Shown: positions 1 to 6,398, counted from the first letter of the stretch. The stretch: 11,849 bases of DNA from Holophagaceae bacterium UBA706 (GCA_002298155.1 DBME01000149.1:466-12314); one strand, 5' to 3'. Numbers and translations are program-made. The notes: generated by a model from the sequence alone, not told the origin.

Positions 1-538
1 CGGCCATGATGCCGATGGGGCCGGCGCCGGTGATGAGGACGTCCTCGCCCACCATGTCGAAGCTCAGCGCCGTGTGGGCCGCGTTGCCGTATGGATCGAA
101 GATCGAGGCCAGGTCATCGGAGATGCCGTCGGGAACCTTGAACAGGTTGAAGGCGGGCAGCGACAGGTATTCCGCGAAGGAGCCGGGGCGGTTGACGCCC
201 ACGCCCCGGGTGTTGGGGCACAGGTGGCGCTTGCCGGCGCGGCAGTTGCGGCAGTGGCCGCAGACGATGTGGCCTTCGCCCGAGACGCGGTCGCCCACCT
301 TGTAGCCTTCGACCTCGTCGCCCACCTTCTCGATGACGCCCACGTACTCGTGGCCCACGGTCATGGGCACGGGAATGGTCTTCTGGCTCCAGGCGTCCCA
401 GTTCCAGATGTGCATGTCCGTGCCGCAGATGGCGGACTTGTGGATGCGGATCAGCACGTCGTTGGGGCCGATCTCGGGGATGGGGACATCCTCCATCCAG
501 AGCCCGGGCTCGCGCTTGCTCTTCACCAATGCCTTCAT
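1..538 (-). CDS. tdh: L-threonine 3-dehydrogenase, N-terminal 179 residues (gene runs off the left edge)
   Basis: Zinc- and NAD-dependent cytosolic enzyme that oxidises L-threonine to 2-amino-3-ketobutyrate, the substrate of the Kbl enzyme encoded just upstream. Visible residues: catalytic zinc Cys38 in [10 protein letters not shown], His63-Glu64 in VGHEYVG, the structural-zinc cysteines 93, 96, 99 and 107, the family signatures [14 protein letters not shown] and [15 protein letters not shown], and the start of the Rossmann fold (GAGPIG near residues 171-176). The family is usually about 340 residues, so roughly half is seen. The ATG at 538 is preceded by AGGAGG (545-550 on the top strand as CCTCCT) with 6 nt spacing. 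It lies 23 nt after the kbl stop on the same strand, so the two are very likely cotranscribed as kbl-tdh, as in E. coli. No defect is seen in the visible part. Confidence 0.96.
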   Translation of the reverse strand, partial: MKALVKSKREPGLWMEDVPIPEIGPNDVLIRIHKSAICGTDMHIWNWDAWSQKTIPVPMTVGHEYVGVIEKVGDEVEGYKVGDRVSGEGHIVCGHCRNCRAGKRHLCPNTRGVGVNRPGSFAEYLSLPAFNLFKVPDGISDDLASIFDPYGNAAHTALSFDMVGEDVLITGAGPIGIMA

Positions 539-561
539 GAGCTGCCTCCTAGGGGAAAGGG

Positions 562-1749
562 CTACTGGATGACGCCCAGGGCGCGGCCGACCTTGGCGAA
601 GGCGGCGATGGCCACGTCCAGGTCCTCGCGGGTGTGGCCGGCGGACATCTGGGTGCGGATGCGGGCCTGGCCCTTGGGGACCACGGGGAAGAAGAAGCCG
701 ATGACGTAGACTCCTTCCTCCAGGAGCCGCGAGGCGAATTCCTGGGCCAGCGGGGCGTCGTAGAACATCACCGGGATGATGGGGTGCTCGCCGGGCAGGA
801 GCTTGAAGCCCAGCTTGCCCATCTCGGTGCGGAAGTGCAGCGCGTTGGCCCGCACCTGCTTGCGCAGGCCGTCGCCTTCCTTGAGCATCTGCAGAACGCG
901 CAGGCTCGTGGCGGCGATGGAGGGGGCCAGGGTGTTGGAGAAGAGGTAGGGACGGGACTTCTGCCGGAGCCAGTCGATCACTTCCTTGGAGCTGGAGATG
1001 TAGCCGCCCGAGGCGCCGCCCAGGGCCTTGCCCAGGGTGCCGGTGATGATGTCCACCCGGCCCATGACGCCGTGGTGTTCGTGGGTGCCCCTGCCCTTTT
1101 CGCCGATGAAGCCAACGGCGTGGCTGTCGTCCACCATGACCATGGCGCCGTACTTCTCGGCCAGGTCGCAGATGGCGGGCAGGTTGGCCAGGTAGCCGTC
1201 CATGCTGAAGACGCCGTCGGTGACCACCAGCTTGAAGCGGGCGTTGGAGGCTTCCTGCAGCCGGGCTTCCAGGTCCGCCATGTCATTGTTGTTGTAGCGG
1301 AAGCGCTGGGCTTTGCAGAGGCGGATCCCGTCGATGAGGGAGGCGTGGTTCAGGGCGTCAGAGATGATGGCGTCCTCTTCCGTGAGCAGGGGCTCGAACA
1401 CGCCGCCATTGGCGTCGAAGCAGCTGGAGTACAGCTGGGTGTCCTCCATGCCCAGGAAGTCGGAGATCTGGGCTTCCAGTTCCTTGTGGATGTCCTGGGT
1501 GCCGCAGATGAAGCGGACGCTGCTCAGGCCGAAGCCGCGCTTGTCCAGGCCTTCCTTGGCGGCCTTCACCAGCTCGGGGTGGTTGGAGAGGCCCAGGTAG
1601 TTGTTGGCGCAAAGGTTGATCACCTTCTTGCCATTGGCCTCCACCCACGACCCCTGGGGGGACGTCATGATGCGCTCGCTCTTGTAGAGCCCCTGCTCCC
1701 GGAGCTTGCGCGTTTCTTCTGCCAGATGGTTAAGAAAGAGCTTGTTCAC
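562..1749 (-). CDS. kbl: Glycine C-acetyltransferase (2-amino-3-ketobutyrate CoA ligase)
   Basis: PLP-dependent enzyme of the alpha-oxoamine synthase family that splits 2-amino-3-ketobutyrate with CoA into glycine and acetyl-CoA. With Tdh it forms the threonine degradation route. Numbered from the GTG at 1749 (395 residues; the E. coli enzyme has about 398), it shows [12 protein letters not shown] (48-59), [16 protein letters not shown] (77-92), SSCFDANGG (108-116), DDSHAVG (207-213) and the Schiff-base lysine 241 in GTLGKALGG. An in-frame GTG at 1806 would add 19 residues, but those codons contain a consensus TATAAT box (1774-1779), and similarity to Kbl begins at [16 protein letters not shown]. 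The shorter start also has a purine-rich AAAAGGGG just upstream. First gene of kbl-tdh; divergent from the lipoprotein gene. Confidence 0.97.
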   Translation of the reverse strand: MNKLFLNHLAEETRKLREQGLYKSERIMTSPQGSWVEANGKKVINLCANNYLGLSNHPELVKAAKEGLDKRGFGLSSVRFICGTQDIHKELEAQISDFLGMEDTQLYSSCFDANGGVFEPLLTEEDAIISDALNHASLIDGIRLCKAQRFRYNNNDMADLEARLQEASNARFKLVVTDGVFSMDGYLANLPAICDLAEKYGAMVMVDDSHAVGFIGEKGRGTHEHHGVMGRVDIITGTLGKALGGASGGYISSSKEVIDWLRQKSRPYLFSNTLAPSIAATSLRVLQMLKEGDGLRKQVRANALHFRTEMGKLGFKLLPGEHPIIPVMFYDAPLAQEFASRLLEEGVYVIGFFFPVVPKGQARIRTQMSAGHTREDLDVAIAAFAKVGRALGVIQ

Positions 1750-1773
1750 GTTGGACCCCTTTTCGGCTCGGCC

Positions 1774-1779
1774 ATTATA
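1774..1779 (-). promoter_or_regulatory. -10 box of the kbl-tdh promoter
   Basis: The minus strand reads TATAAT, a full match to the sigma-70 -10 consensus. It would place the transcript start near 1767, giving a leader of about 18 nt before the GTG at 1749. No good -35 is seen at 16-18 nt spacing (the 17-nt position reads CTAGTC), which suggests a regulated or activator-dependent promoter. This box is the main reason to reject the longer kbl start at 1806. Confidence 0.6.
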
Positions 1780-1791
1780 GGATGAAGGTTT

Positions 1792-1807
1792 CGTGAGACT
1801 AGTCACG
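1792..1807. promoter_or_regulatory. GTGA-N6-TCAC inverted repeat, CRP/FNR-like or Rex-like operator candidate
   Basis: The sequence CGTGAGACTAGTCACG has 5-bp arms CGTGA and TCACG separated by 6 nt. The core GTGA-N6-TCAC is the invariant part of the CRP site (TGTGA-N6-TCACA) and also of the Rex site (TTGTGA-N6-TCACAA). It lies over the -35 position of the kbl promoter and over the -35 of the proposed divergent lipoprotein promoter, so a bound protein could control both. The flanking bases fit neither consensus perfectly (8/10 for CRP arms, 9/12 for Rex arms). Which regulator binds is inference. Confidence 0.45.
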
Positions 1808-1828
1808 TCCTGGGTTGGCTAATAGAAT
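1800..1828 (+). promoter_or_regulatory. Possible promoter of the lipoprotein gene
   Basis: TAGTCA (1800-1805, 4/6 to the -35 consensus) and TAGAAT (1823-1828, 5/6 to the -10 consensus) are separated by 17 nt. The start would be near 1835, leaving a short leader that carries AAAGG at 1836-1840 before the ATG at 1849. It overlaps the GTGA-N6-TCAC repeat and runs back-to-back with the kbl promoter. Confidence 0.35.
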
Positions 1829-1848
1829 TACGGGCAAAGGTGCCACCC

Positions 1849-2397
1849 ATGCGAATTCTCCTGGTCGTCCCCATCCTCGCTTTCGCCCTGGCCTGCGGTT
1901 CCAGCCGCCTTTCCCGGCGGGAGGCCGAGAACGATATCAAGAAGGACTACCCCGTCCGGGTGTCCGTGAGCATTCCCCAGACCGCCTCGGCCATCAAGGG
2001 CTCCCCCGAGCACGCTAAGCTCGTGGCCCTGCAGGAGGCCGTGACCCCCGGCGGCATGTTCCTGGCGACCCGCACCACCGAAGGGGACCGGGAGGTCTTC
2101 GCCTTCAAGCCCGGGCCCTCCGCCCCCAAGGACGCCACCCCCACGGCCAAGGGCTACCAGCTCCCCGCCGCCGAGGCCACCTTCGTGCGGGCCCTGCGCA
2201 TCGACGTGAACGGCAACGAGGCCCGCGTGACCTACCTGATCCGCCTGGTGAACCCCACCCCCTGGTTCGGGATCTTCAAGACCCTCCACCCCGGGGTCCA
2301 CCCCGGCGAGACCAAGGAACGCCACGCCGCCTACCGCAAGGAAGGCCGTTCCTGGGTGCTCCAGGACACCGACGAGACCCTGAAGAAGGCCCAATAG
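1849..2397 (+). CDS. Small lipoprotein of unknown function
   Basis: Protein of 182 residues with a short lipoprotein signal: Arg2, a hydrophobic run LLVVPILAFALA, then Cys16 (context FALAC, which fits the loose lipobox pattern although Leu is at -2 rather than -3). After processing it should be a membrane-anchored lipoprotein. The mature part is charged and soluble with no repeats or extra membrane segments; I recognise no domain. A stretch near residues 100-140 (ALRIDVNGNEARVTYLIRL) looks like a beta-rich fold. I chose the ATG at 1849 over the GTG at 1840 because AAAGG (1836-1840) is then 8 nt upstream and the signal peptide begins properly. It precedes guaA by 56 nt on the same strand; a functional link is not implied. 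Confidence 0.85.
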   Translation: MRILLVVPILAFALACGSSRLSRREAENDIKKDYPVRVSVSIPQTASAIKGSPEHAKLVALQEAVTPGGMFLATRTTEGDREVFAFKPGPSAPKDATPTAKGYQLPAAEATFVRALRIDVNGNEARVTYLIRLVNPTPWFGIFKTLHPGVHPGETKERHAAYRKEGRSWVLQDTDETLKKAQ

Positions 2398-2421
2398 CCC
2401 GGAAACTCAGGTAATATCAAA

Positions 2422-2433
2422 GTTTCGCGAAAC
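2422..2433. promoter_or_regulatory. 12-bp perfect palindrome in the guaA leader
   Basis: GTTTCGCGAAAC is a perfect 12-bp palindrome in the 56-nt gap between the lipoprotein gene and guaA. A weak -10-like TAATAT sits just upstream at 2412-2417, so the palindrome would fall at the transcription start, a usual place for a repressor site. No SD stronger than the GGGGGA at 2444-2449 is seen before guaA. No regulator can be named. Confidence 0.35.
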
Positions 2434-2453
2434 CTGCCGCCCCGGGGGACCCC

Positions 2454-3983
2454 ATGCACCATGAACGCATCGCCATCCTCGACTACGGTTCCCAGTACAC
2501 GCGCCTGATCACCCGCAGGTTGAGGGAACTGGGCGCATTCGGCCTGGTGTACGGCCCGGGCGCCACCGCCCAGGAGATCGGCGGCCCCGACCTGAAGGGC
2601 GTCATCCTCTCCGGCGGCCCCAATTCCGTCATGGAAGCCGGCGCCCCGGACCTGGACCCCGCCATCATGGCCCTGGGGGTCCCCATCCTGGGGATCTGCT
2701 ATGGCCAGCAGCTCCTGGCCCGGAACCTGGGTGGCGTCCTCCACCGGTCGAGCCGGCGCGAATACGGCAAGGCCATGGTCCGCATCTCGGACCCCGAGGC
2801 CCTGCTCACCCAGGGCATGGAGAACGAGCAGCAGGTTTGGATGAGCCACGGCGACCACGTGGAGAAGGCCCCCGAGGGCTTCAAGGTCACCGCCCACACC
2901 CGGGGCGTCCCCGTGGCGGCCATGGAGGACCGGGGCCGGCGCATCTACGGCATCCAGTTCCACCCCGAGGTGACCCACACCACCCACGGTTCCAAGGTCC
3001 TCCTGAACTTCCTGCACGTGTGCGGCATGAAGCTGGACTGGAACACGGGCCAGTTCATCGAGGAGAAGACCAAGGCCATCCGCAAGCAGGTCGGCAAGGG
3101 CCGCGTGGTGCTGGGCCTGTCCGGCGGCGTGGACTCCTCCGTGGCCGCCCTGCTCCTGCACAAGGCCATCGGCAAGCAGCTGACCTGCGTGTTCGTGGAC
3201 ACGGGCGTCATGCGCAAGGACGAGATGCTCCAGGTGCAGGAGGCCTTCGCGCCCTTCGACATGCAGGTGCGCTGGGTGGACGCCAGCAGGGAGTTCTTCT
3301 CGGCCCTGGAGGGCGTGAGCGATCCCGAGCAGAAGCGCAAGATCATCGGCCGCACCTTCATCGAGATCTTCGACAAGGAGGCCCAGCAGGTTTCCGCGGA
3401 CTTCCTGGCCCAGGGCACCCTGTATCCCGACGTCATCGAGAGCTCCGGCATCGGCGGCGCCGTGCTGGTGAAGTCCCACCACAACGTGGGCGGCCTGCCC
3501 GAGACCATGAAGCTGCAGCTGGTGGAGCCCCTGCGGGAGCTCTTCAAGGACGAGGTGCGCCGCACGGGTCTGGCCCTGGGCCTGCCCGAGGACATGGTCT
3601 GGCGCCACCCCTTCCCCGGCCCCGGCCTCGCCGTGCGCATCCCCGGGTGCGTCACCCCCGACCGCGTGAAGATCCTCCAGAAGGCCGACGCCATCTTCAT
3701 CGAGGAGCTCAAGGCCAGCGGCTGGTACCGCAACACCTCCCAGTGCTTCGCCGTCCTGCTCCCCGTCATGACCGTCGGCATCATGGGCGACGAGCGCACC
3801 TACGAGAACATGTGCGCCCTGCGCGCCGTGACCAGCGAGGATTTCATGACCGCCGACTGGGCCCGCCTGCCCCACGACCTGCTGGAGAAGGTCGCCCAGC
3901 GCATCGTGAACGAGGTGCGGGGGATCAACCGGGTGGTGTTCGACATTACGAGCAAGCCGCCGGCGACGATTGAATACGAGTAG
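2454..3983 (+). CDS. guaA: GMP synthase (glutamine-hydrolysing)
   Basis: Cytosolic enzyme that aminates XMP to GMP using glutamine and ATP, the last step of guanine nucleotide synthesis. It has 509 residues, close to the usual 510-525. The N-terminal class I glutamine amidotransferase domain carries the nucleophile Cys82 (GICYGQQ) with His170 and Glu172 (FHPEVTHT). The ATP-pyrophosphatase domain carries the P-loop SGGVDSS (223-229). The C-terminal dimerisation domain ends in the family-typical INRVVFDITSKPPATIEYE. All key residues are intact. The start at 2454 (MHHERIAILDYGSQYT) fits the family; another ATG at 2460 is out of frame. A palindrome lies in its leader. Downstream comes the inverted-repeat-rich gap at 3984-4188. 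Confidence 0.98.
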   Translation: MHHERIAILDYGSQYTRLITRRLRELGAFGLVYGPGATAQEIGGPDLKGVILSGGPNSVMEAGAPDLDPAIMALGVPILGICYGQQLLARNLGGVLHRSSRREYGKAMVRISDPEALLTQGMENEQQVWMSHGDHVEKAPEGFKVTAHTRGVPVAAMEDRGRRIYGIQFHPEVTHTTHGSKVLLNFLHVCGMKLDWNTGQFIEEKTKAIRKQVGKGRVVLGLSGGVDSSVAALLLHKAIGKQLTCVFVDTGVMRKDEMLQVQEAFAPFDMQVRWVDASREFFSALEGVSDPEQKRKIIGRTFIEIFDKEAQQVSADFLAQGTLYPDVIESSGIGGAVLVKSHHNVGGLPETMKLQLVEPLRELFKDEVRRTGLALGLPEDMVWRHPFPGPGLAVRIPGCVTPDRVKILQKADAIFIEELKASGWYRNTSQCFAVLLPVMTVGIMGDERTYENMCALRAVTSEDFMTADWARLPHDLLEKVAQRIVNEVRGINRVVFDITSKPPATIEYE

Positions 3984-4049
3984 GGGTGGCGCTCCATTCG
4001 GGACGTTTGTTCCTGGTCTCCTGCCCAGACATTCGCCGCTGGATCCATC

Positions 4050-4074
4050 AGTCGGTGACAATTTGTAACCGACT
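4050..4074. repeat. 25-nt near-perfect palindrome downstream of guaA
   Basis: Arms AGTCGGT (4050-4056) and ACCGACT (4068-4074) enclose inner arms ACAA (4058-4061) and TTGT (4063-4066) around a central T at 4062. Only the pair 4057/4067 (G against A) fails, so 11 of 12 pairs match. No T-run follows, so it is not a standard terminator; it resembles a dimeric protein site or recombination-type site. Its inner TGACAATTTG also occurs in the antitoxin operator at 5631-5640. Confidence 0.55.
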
Positions 4075-4094
4075 CACTGCCCTCAGCACTTAAA

Positions 4095-4147
4095 CGCAAT
4101 CTTAAGATACGCACCGATTGCGCCGCCTGCGATCTGGATAATTTTTT
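4095..4147 (+). terminator. Inverted repeats before a T-run, possible weak terminator after guaA
   Basis: CGCAATC (4095-4101) pairs with GATTGCG (4116-4122) across a 14-nt loop. Alternatively GATTGC (4116-4121) can pair with GCGATC (4129-4134, one G-U pair) across a 7-nt loop. TTTTTT follows at 4142-4147, about 7 nt after the second stem, which is further than in a classical Rho-independent terminator. The two folds compete for the same bases. Confidence as a terminator is low. The rest of 3984-4188 holds the 25-nt palindrome at 4050 and nothing else that I recognise. Confidence 0.3.
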
Positions 4148-4158
4148 GGGAATAGATG

Positions 4159-4192
4159 GAAGCGAACAAGCGTCAAGCATTACCAAAGTTAT
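4159..4192. repeat. Left copy of an imperfect direct repeat flanking the ankyrin/toxin-antitoxin block
   Basis: Aligned without gaps to 6345-6378, 26 of 34 bases match. The best parts are AACAAGCGTC (4165-4174) and AGTTAT (4187-4192) at the same offset. It overlaps the last codons and stop of the ankyrin gene. A match of this quality is only borderline against chance in a window this size. Confidence 0.3.
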
Positions 4193-5532
4193 TCGTCCCG
4201 GGCGCCAGCTTTGACAAGAAGGTCGATGATGTCCGCGAAACCCCGCTTCCGGGCCTGGCCAAGTGTGGATTCGCCCTCCCAGTCCCGGTTGTTCAAGGGC
4301 ACACCGTGGGCCAGAAGGCTGGCGATGATCGCCTTCCCACGCTTCTTCCAGCTTGGATCATCGCAAAGGCCTCGAATCAGGACCCAATCCAGGGCGGTGT
4401 GGCCCCAGTGGTCGCGAAGGGTCACGGGACAGCCTTTCTCAAGGAGAAGCTCCACGACTTCGGGAGAGCAGTATCCGGCTGCTTCCATCAGGGCGCTCCG
4501 CCGGTAGAGGTCAATCCCCGTAGGGTCCGCGCCGGCCTTGAGCAGGGTCTGGCAGAGGTCCATCTTGCCCTCGATCAGGTTCAGCGGCCTGTTTCCCTTG
4601 AGATCCAGCCGGTTCGGGTCCACACCTCCAGCGAGGAGCACCTGCGTGAGCCGGGCGTCCTCCCCATGACCCAGGGCGTAACATAGCAACTCCGACCCCA
4701 GGTCCTCCACGCTCTGCCGGTTCAATAGACGCCTGTAGCCGACCTGCGCCTGATCCTGAATGAAGATCACCCGGCACCGCGAAGCCAGACCAGATGTCCA
4801 GGCCATCACCCAGTTCCGGTCCTGGTCATAGGACATTCCCCGGGGCGGTCCACCATCCTCTTCGAAGGTTTTGGTCCAGCGGGCGGCAATCCGCTGGCCC
4901 ATGGCTTTCAGGAAGCCGTTGCGTTCATAAACAATGAGGGGCAGTTTCGAAACCACACGCCATTCCCACCAGCCGTCGCATGGGTTGTCGTATATGCTGG
5001 CCGGATCCGGTGGCGCCAGGATGGCCAGCTCGGGGGCGATCTCGGCCACGTTGAGGTCCTGCAGACGGTCTCCCGTAAGATCCACATCCACCATCGGGAG
5101 CCGGGCGCACAGGGCACCGATATCCTCATCGGGATGGCGCTCATGCAGGCGTTGCAACGCGTCTGCCAAGGGCAACAGGGGCTGCCTGAGGCGGACATGG
5201 ACCTTGGCCTGGCGATCCAGCCAGACCCAAAGTCGCCGAATGCATTGCCCCGGTCCACCGTCATCATCGAGGGCAAACCCCCAGGACACCTGGCTCAACG
5301 GGTCCCCGGCTGAGGCCAGGAGCCAATCTGACGCCTGGCTATACCTGTCCCGGACCCAGTCATAGTTGGGATCCCCGCGATTTATATAGGTGCCAGGGAA
5401 GGGCCCGGGACCTCTTTGACCATGCAAGGGCAAAATCACCATCAGGCCCGTGACCGTAAGCTGCGCAGCCCGCAGAAGGCCGCGGCCTAGCCGTCCGTTC
5501 GGCAAGGAGTAGTACCCCATGTTCAGTCGCAT
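4189..5532 (-). CDS. Exported ankyrin-repeat protein with an uncharacterised N-terminal domain
   Basis: About 447 residues from the ATG at 5532, or 443 from the ATG at 5520. The N-terminus has basic residues (NGRLGRGLLR) followed by a hydrophobic stretch (LTVTGLMVILPLHG, about residues 25-38), which I read as a signal peptide or membrane anchor. Residues about 45-275 form an unrecognised domain rich in Trp and acidic residues. Residues about 279-447 contain four to five ankyrin repeats, for example MDLCQTLLKAGADPTGIDL, then SPEVVELLLEKGCPVTLRD, and a last one ending in IIDLLVKAGARDE. Ankyrin repeats bind proteins; no enzymatic motif was found. Neither start has a good SD; TAGAAT (5540-5545 on the minus strand) could be a -10 giving a nearly leaderless message. 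The ORF stays open upstream to 5691, but that would run over the antitoxin operator, so I rejected it. Divergent from the toxin-antitoxin pair. Confidence 0.85.
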   Translation of the reverse strand: MRLNMGYYSLPNGRLGRGLLRAAQLTVTGLMVILPLHGQRGPGPFPGTYINRGDPNYDWVRDRYSQASDWLLASAGDPLSQVSWGFALDDDGGPGQCIRRLWVWLDRQAKVHVRLRQPLLPLADALQRLHERHPDEDIGALCARLPMVDVDLTGDRLQDLNVAEIAPELAILAPPDPASIYDNPCDGWWEWRVVSKLPLIVYERNGFLKAMGQRIAARWTKTFEEDGGPPRGMSYDQDRNWVMAWTSGLASRCRVIFIQDQAQVGYRRLLNRQSVEDLGSELLCYALGHGEDARLTQVLLAGGVDPNRLDLKGNRPLNLIEGKMDLCQTLLKAGADPTGIDLYRRSALMEAAGYCSPEVVELLLEKGCPVTLRDHWGHTALDWVLIRGLCDDPSWKKRGKAIIASLLAHGVPLNNRDWEGESTLGQARKRGFADIIDLLVKAGARDE

Positions 5533-5620
5533 GTTTGCAATTCTAGTGGATACGAATGCCCTTGAGCGACATGTTGGTTCTGGCGCTGTTCGAGCGTGGA
5601 GGGGAGATTTGAATTGAAAA

Positions 5621-5645
5621 GTGTCAAAATTGACAATTTGGACAC
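5621..5645. promoter_or_regulatory. Operator/promoter of the ParD-ParE-like pair: 25-nt near-perfect palindrome
   Basis: Outer arms GTGTC (5621-5625) and GACAC (5641-5645) and inner arms AAATTG (5627-5632) and CAATTT (5634-5639) surround a central A at 5633; only 5626/5640 fails (11 of 12 pairs). A perfect -35 hexamer TTGACA (5630-5635) lies at the centre, so binding would block RNA polymerase. A clear -10 is not seen (CATGTT at 17 nt). The ATG of the antitoxin is 35 nt downstream. This is the layout expected for autorepression by a ribbon-helix-helix antitoxin. The region 5581-5640 is only about 43% GC. Confidence 0.65.
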
Positions 5646-5679
5646 AATAGCCCATGTTTACCCCAGGGAGGACTCCTCC

Positions 5680-5964
5680 ATGGCCCGCCACCCCGAAACC
5701 AAACCCGAAACCAGGCCGCGCCAGGGAGGGCGTTCAAAGTCGTTTCAGGGGGAAACGGTGAAGGTCGCCTTGTTCCTGCCCCCGAATCTGGCTGGAGAGC
5801 TTAAGGCTTTCGCGGCACGACACCGCCTGACGCCCTCGTTGGTGGTGGCGGACTGGCTGCGGGATGCGGAAATCAGGGAAGCCATTGCGAGGGGTCGGGA
5901 AGCCATCGAGAACGGTGATGTGGTGAGCCATGAGGAGGCCATCCAAAGGCTATCGAAATGGTGA
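5680..5964 (+). CDS. Ribbon-helix-helix-type antitoxin of a ParE/RelE-family toxin
   Basis: Protein of 94 residues. After a polar, basic lead of about 25 residues comes VKVALFLPPNLAGELKAFAARHRLTPSLVVADWLRDA (about 27-63), whose beta strand plus two helices fit a ribbon-helix-helix DNA-binding fold. The C-terminal part, with GREAIENGDVVSHEEAIQRL, resembles the toxin-binding tail of ParD/StbD/CopG-like antitoxins. The start at 5680 has AGGGAGGA (5665-5672) 7 nt upstream; an upstream in-frame start at 5596 would translate through the operator and is rejected. The stop overlaps the toxin start, giving translational coupling. Expected role: neutralise the toxin and repress the pair through the palindrome at 5621-5645. 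Confidence 0.82.
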   Translation: MARHPETKPETRPRQGGRSKSFQGETVKVALFLPPNLAGELKAFAARHRLTPSLVVADWLRDAEIREAIARGREAIENGDVVSHEEAIQRLSKW

Positions 5965-6266
5965 AGCGGGTTCCGATCCGCTGGTCCCGGAAGGCTCTTG
6001 ATACGTTGGATGAGGGGCTTGGTTACATCGCCCACTTCAATCCGGATGCCGCACACCACCTCCGGGTTTCCATCCTGCATGCGTTGGAGCATGTCCGGGA
6101 ATTTCCGCAATCGGCCCGCATGGTTCCCGAAGAAGGGGACCCCAGCGTCCGGGAAGTGCTTTGTGAGCCCTTTCGGGTCATCTATGAAATCCGTCCCAGA
6201 GAACTCCGCATCCTTGTGGTGCGAAGGATGGAACGTGCGCCGGTGGAACCGCAGGATTTGGACTAG
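5958..6266 (+). CDS. ParE/RelE-superfamily toxin
   Basis: Protein of 102 residues, the usual size. It begins with a helical segment (VPIRWSRKALDTLDEGLGYIAHFNPDAA) as in ParE, and the C-terminal half shows the family pattern of strands: VREVLCEPFRVIYEIRP followed by LRILVVRRMER. ParE members poison DNA gyrase, RelE members cut mRNA at the ribosome; the helical hairpin at the N-terminus makes ParE-like more likely, but the target cannot be told from sequence. It overlaps the antitoxin stop by 7 nt if the ATG at 5958 is used, or 4 nt if the GTG at 5961 is used. AAAGG (5945-5949) sits upstream. It appears intact. Confidence 0.85.
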   Translation: MVKRVPIRWSRKALDTLDEGLGYIAHFNPDAAHHLRVSILHALEHVREFPQSARMVPEEGDPSVREVLCEPFRVIYEIRPRELRILVVRRMERAPVEPQDLD

Positions 6267-6344
6267 AAGGCCGCGATCAGCGAAGTCCACCGGGTGCCTG
6301 GCGAAAGCGGGCGGCGGTTTGACCTCCCAACTTCGAATTGCCAG

Positions 6345-6378
6345 GGAGCAAACAAGCGTCCAGCGGCATCAGAGTTAT
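6345..6378. repeat. Right copy of the imperfect direct repeat
   Basis: Matches 4159-4192 at 26 of 34 positions in the same orientation, including AACAAGCGTC (6351-6360) and AGTTAT (6373-6378). It lies in the 132-nt gap between the ParE/RelE toxin and the epimerase gene, so the two copies bracket the ankyrin and toxin-antitoxin genes. The remainder of that gap contains only the SD of the next gene. Confidence 0.3.
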
Positions 6379-6398
6379 GGTGGGATGGGAGGACGCAC

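Noticed and set aside
634..1785. Long open frame antisense to kbl (383 codons, plus strand)
   Set aside because: Low-complexity Ala/Gly/Val/Gln/His-rich translation that mirrors the codon bias of kbl; no domain, no SD; kbl is unmistakable on the other strand.
2331..4061. Long open frame antisense to guaA (576 codons, minus strand)
   Set aside because: A shadow caused by high GC at third positions; the translation is Leu/His/Gly/Ala/Asp-rich with no family likeness, and guaA is complete opposite it.
4050..4074. Rho-independent terminator of guaA
   Set aside because: The hairpin has an AT-rich inner part and no T-run directly after it; kept only as a palindrome.
4159..4192. Integron attC-like site (AACAAGCG... 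GTTAT)
   Set aside because: The flanking bases do not fit RYYYAAC and GTTRRRY, the element is too short to form the attC fold, and there is no integrase gene in the window.
6160..6200. TTGTGA inside the ParE/RelE toxin gene as a Rex site
   Set aside because: Only one half-site is present and no TCACAA partner lies 6 nt away; it is within coding sequence.
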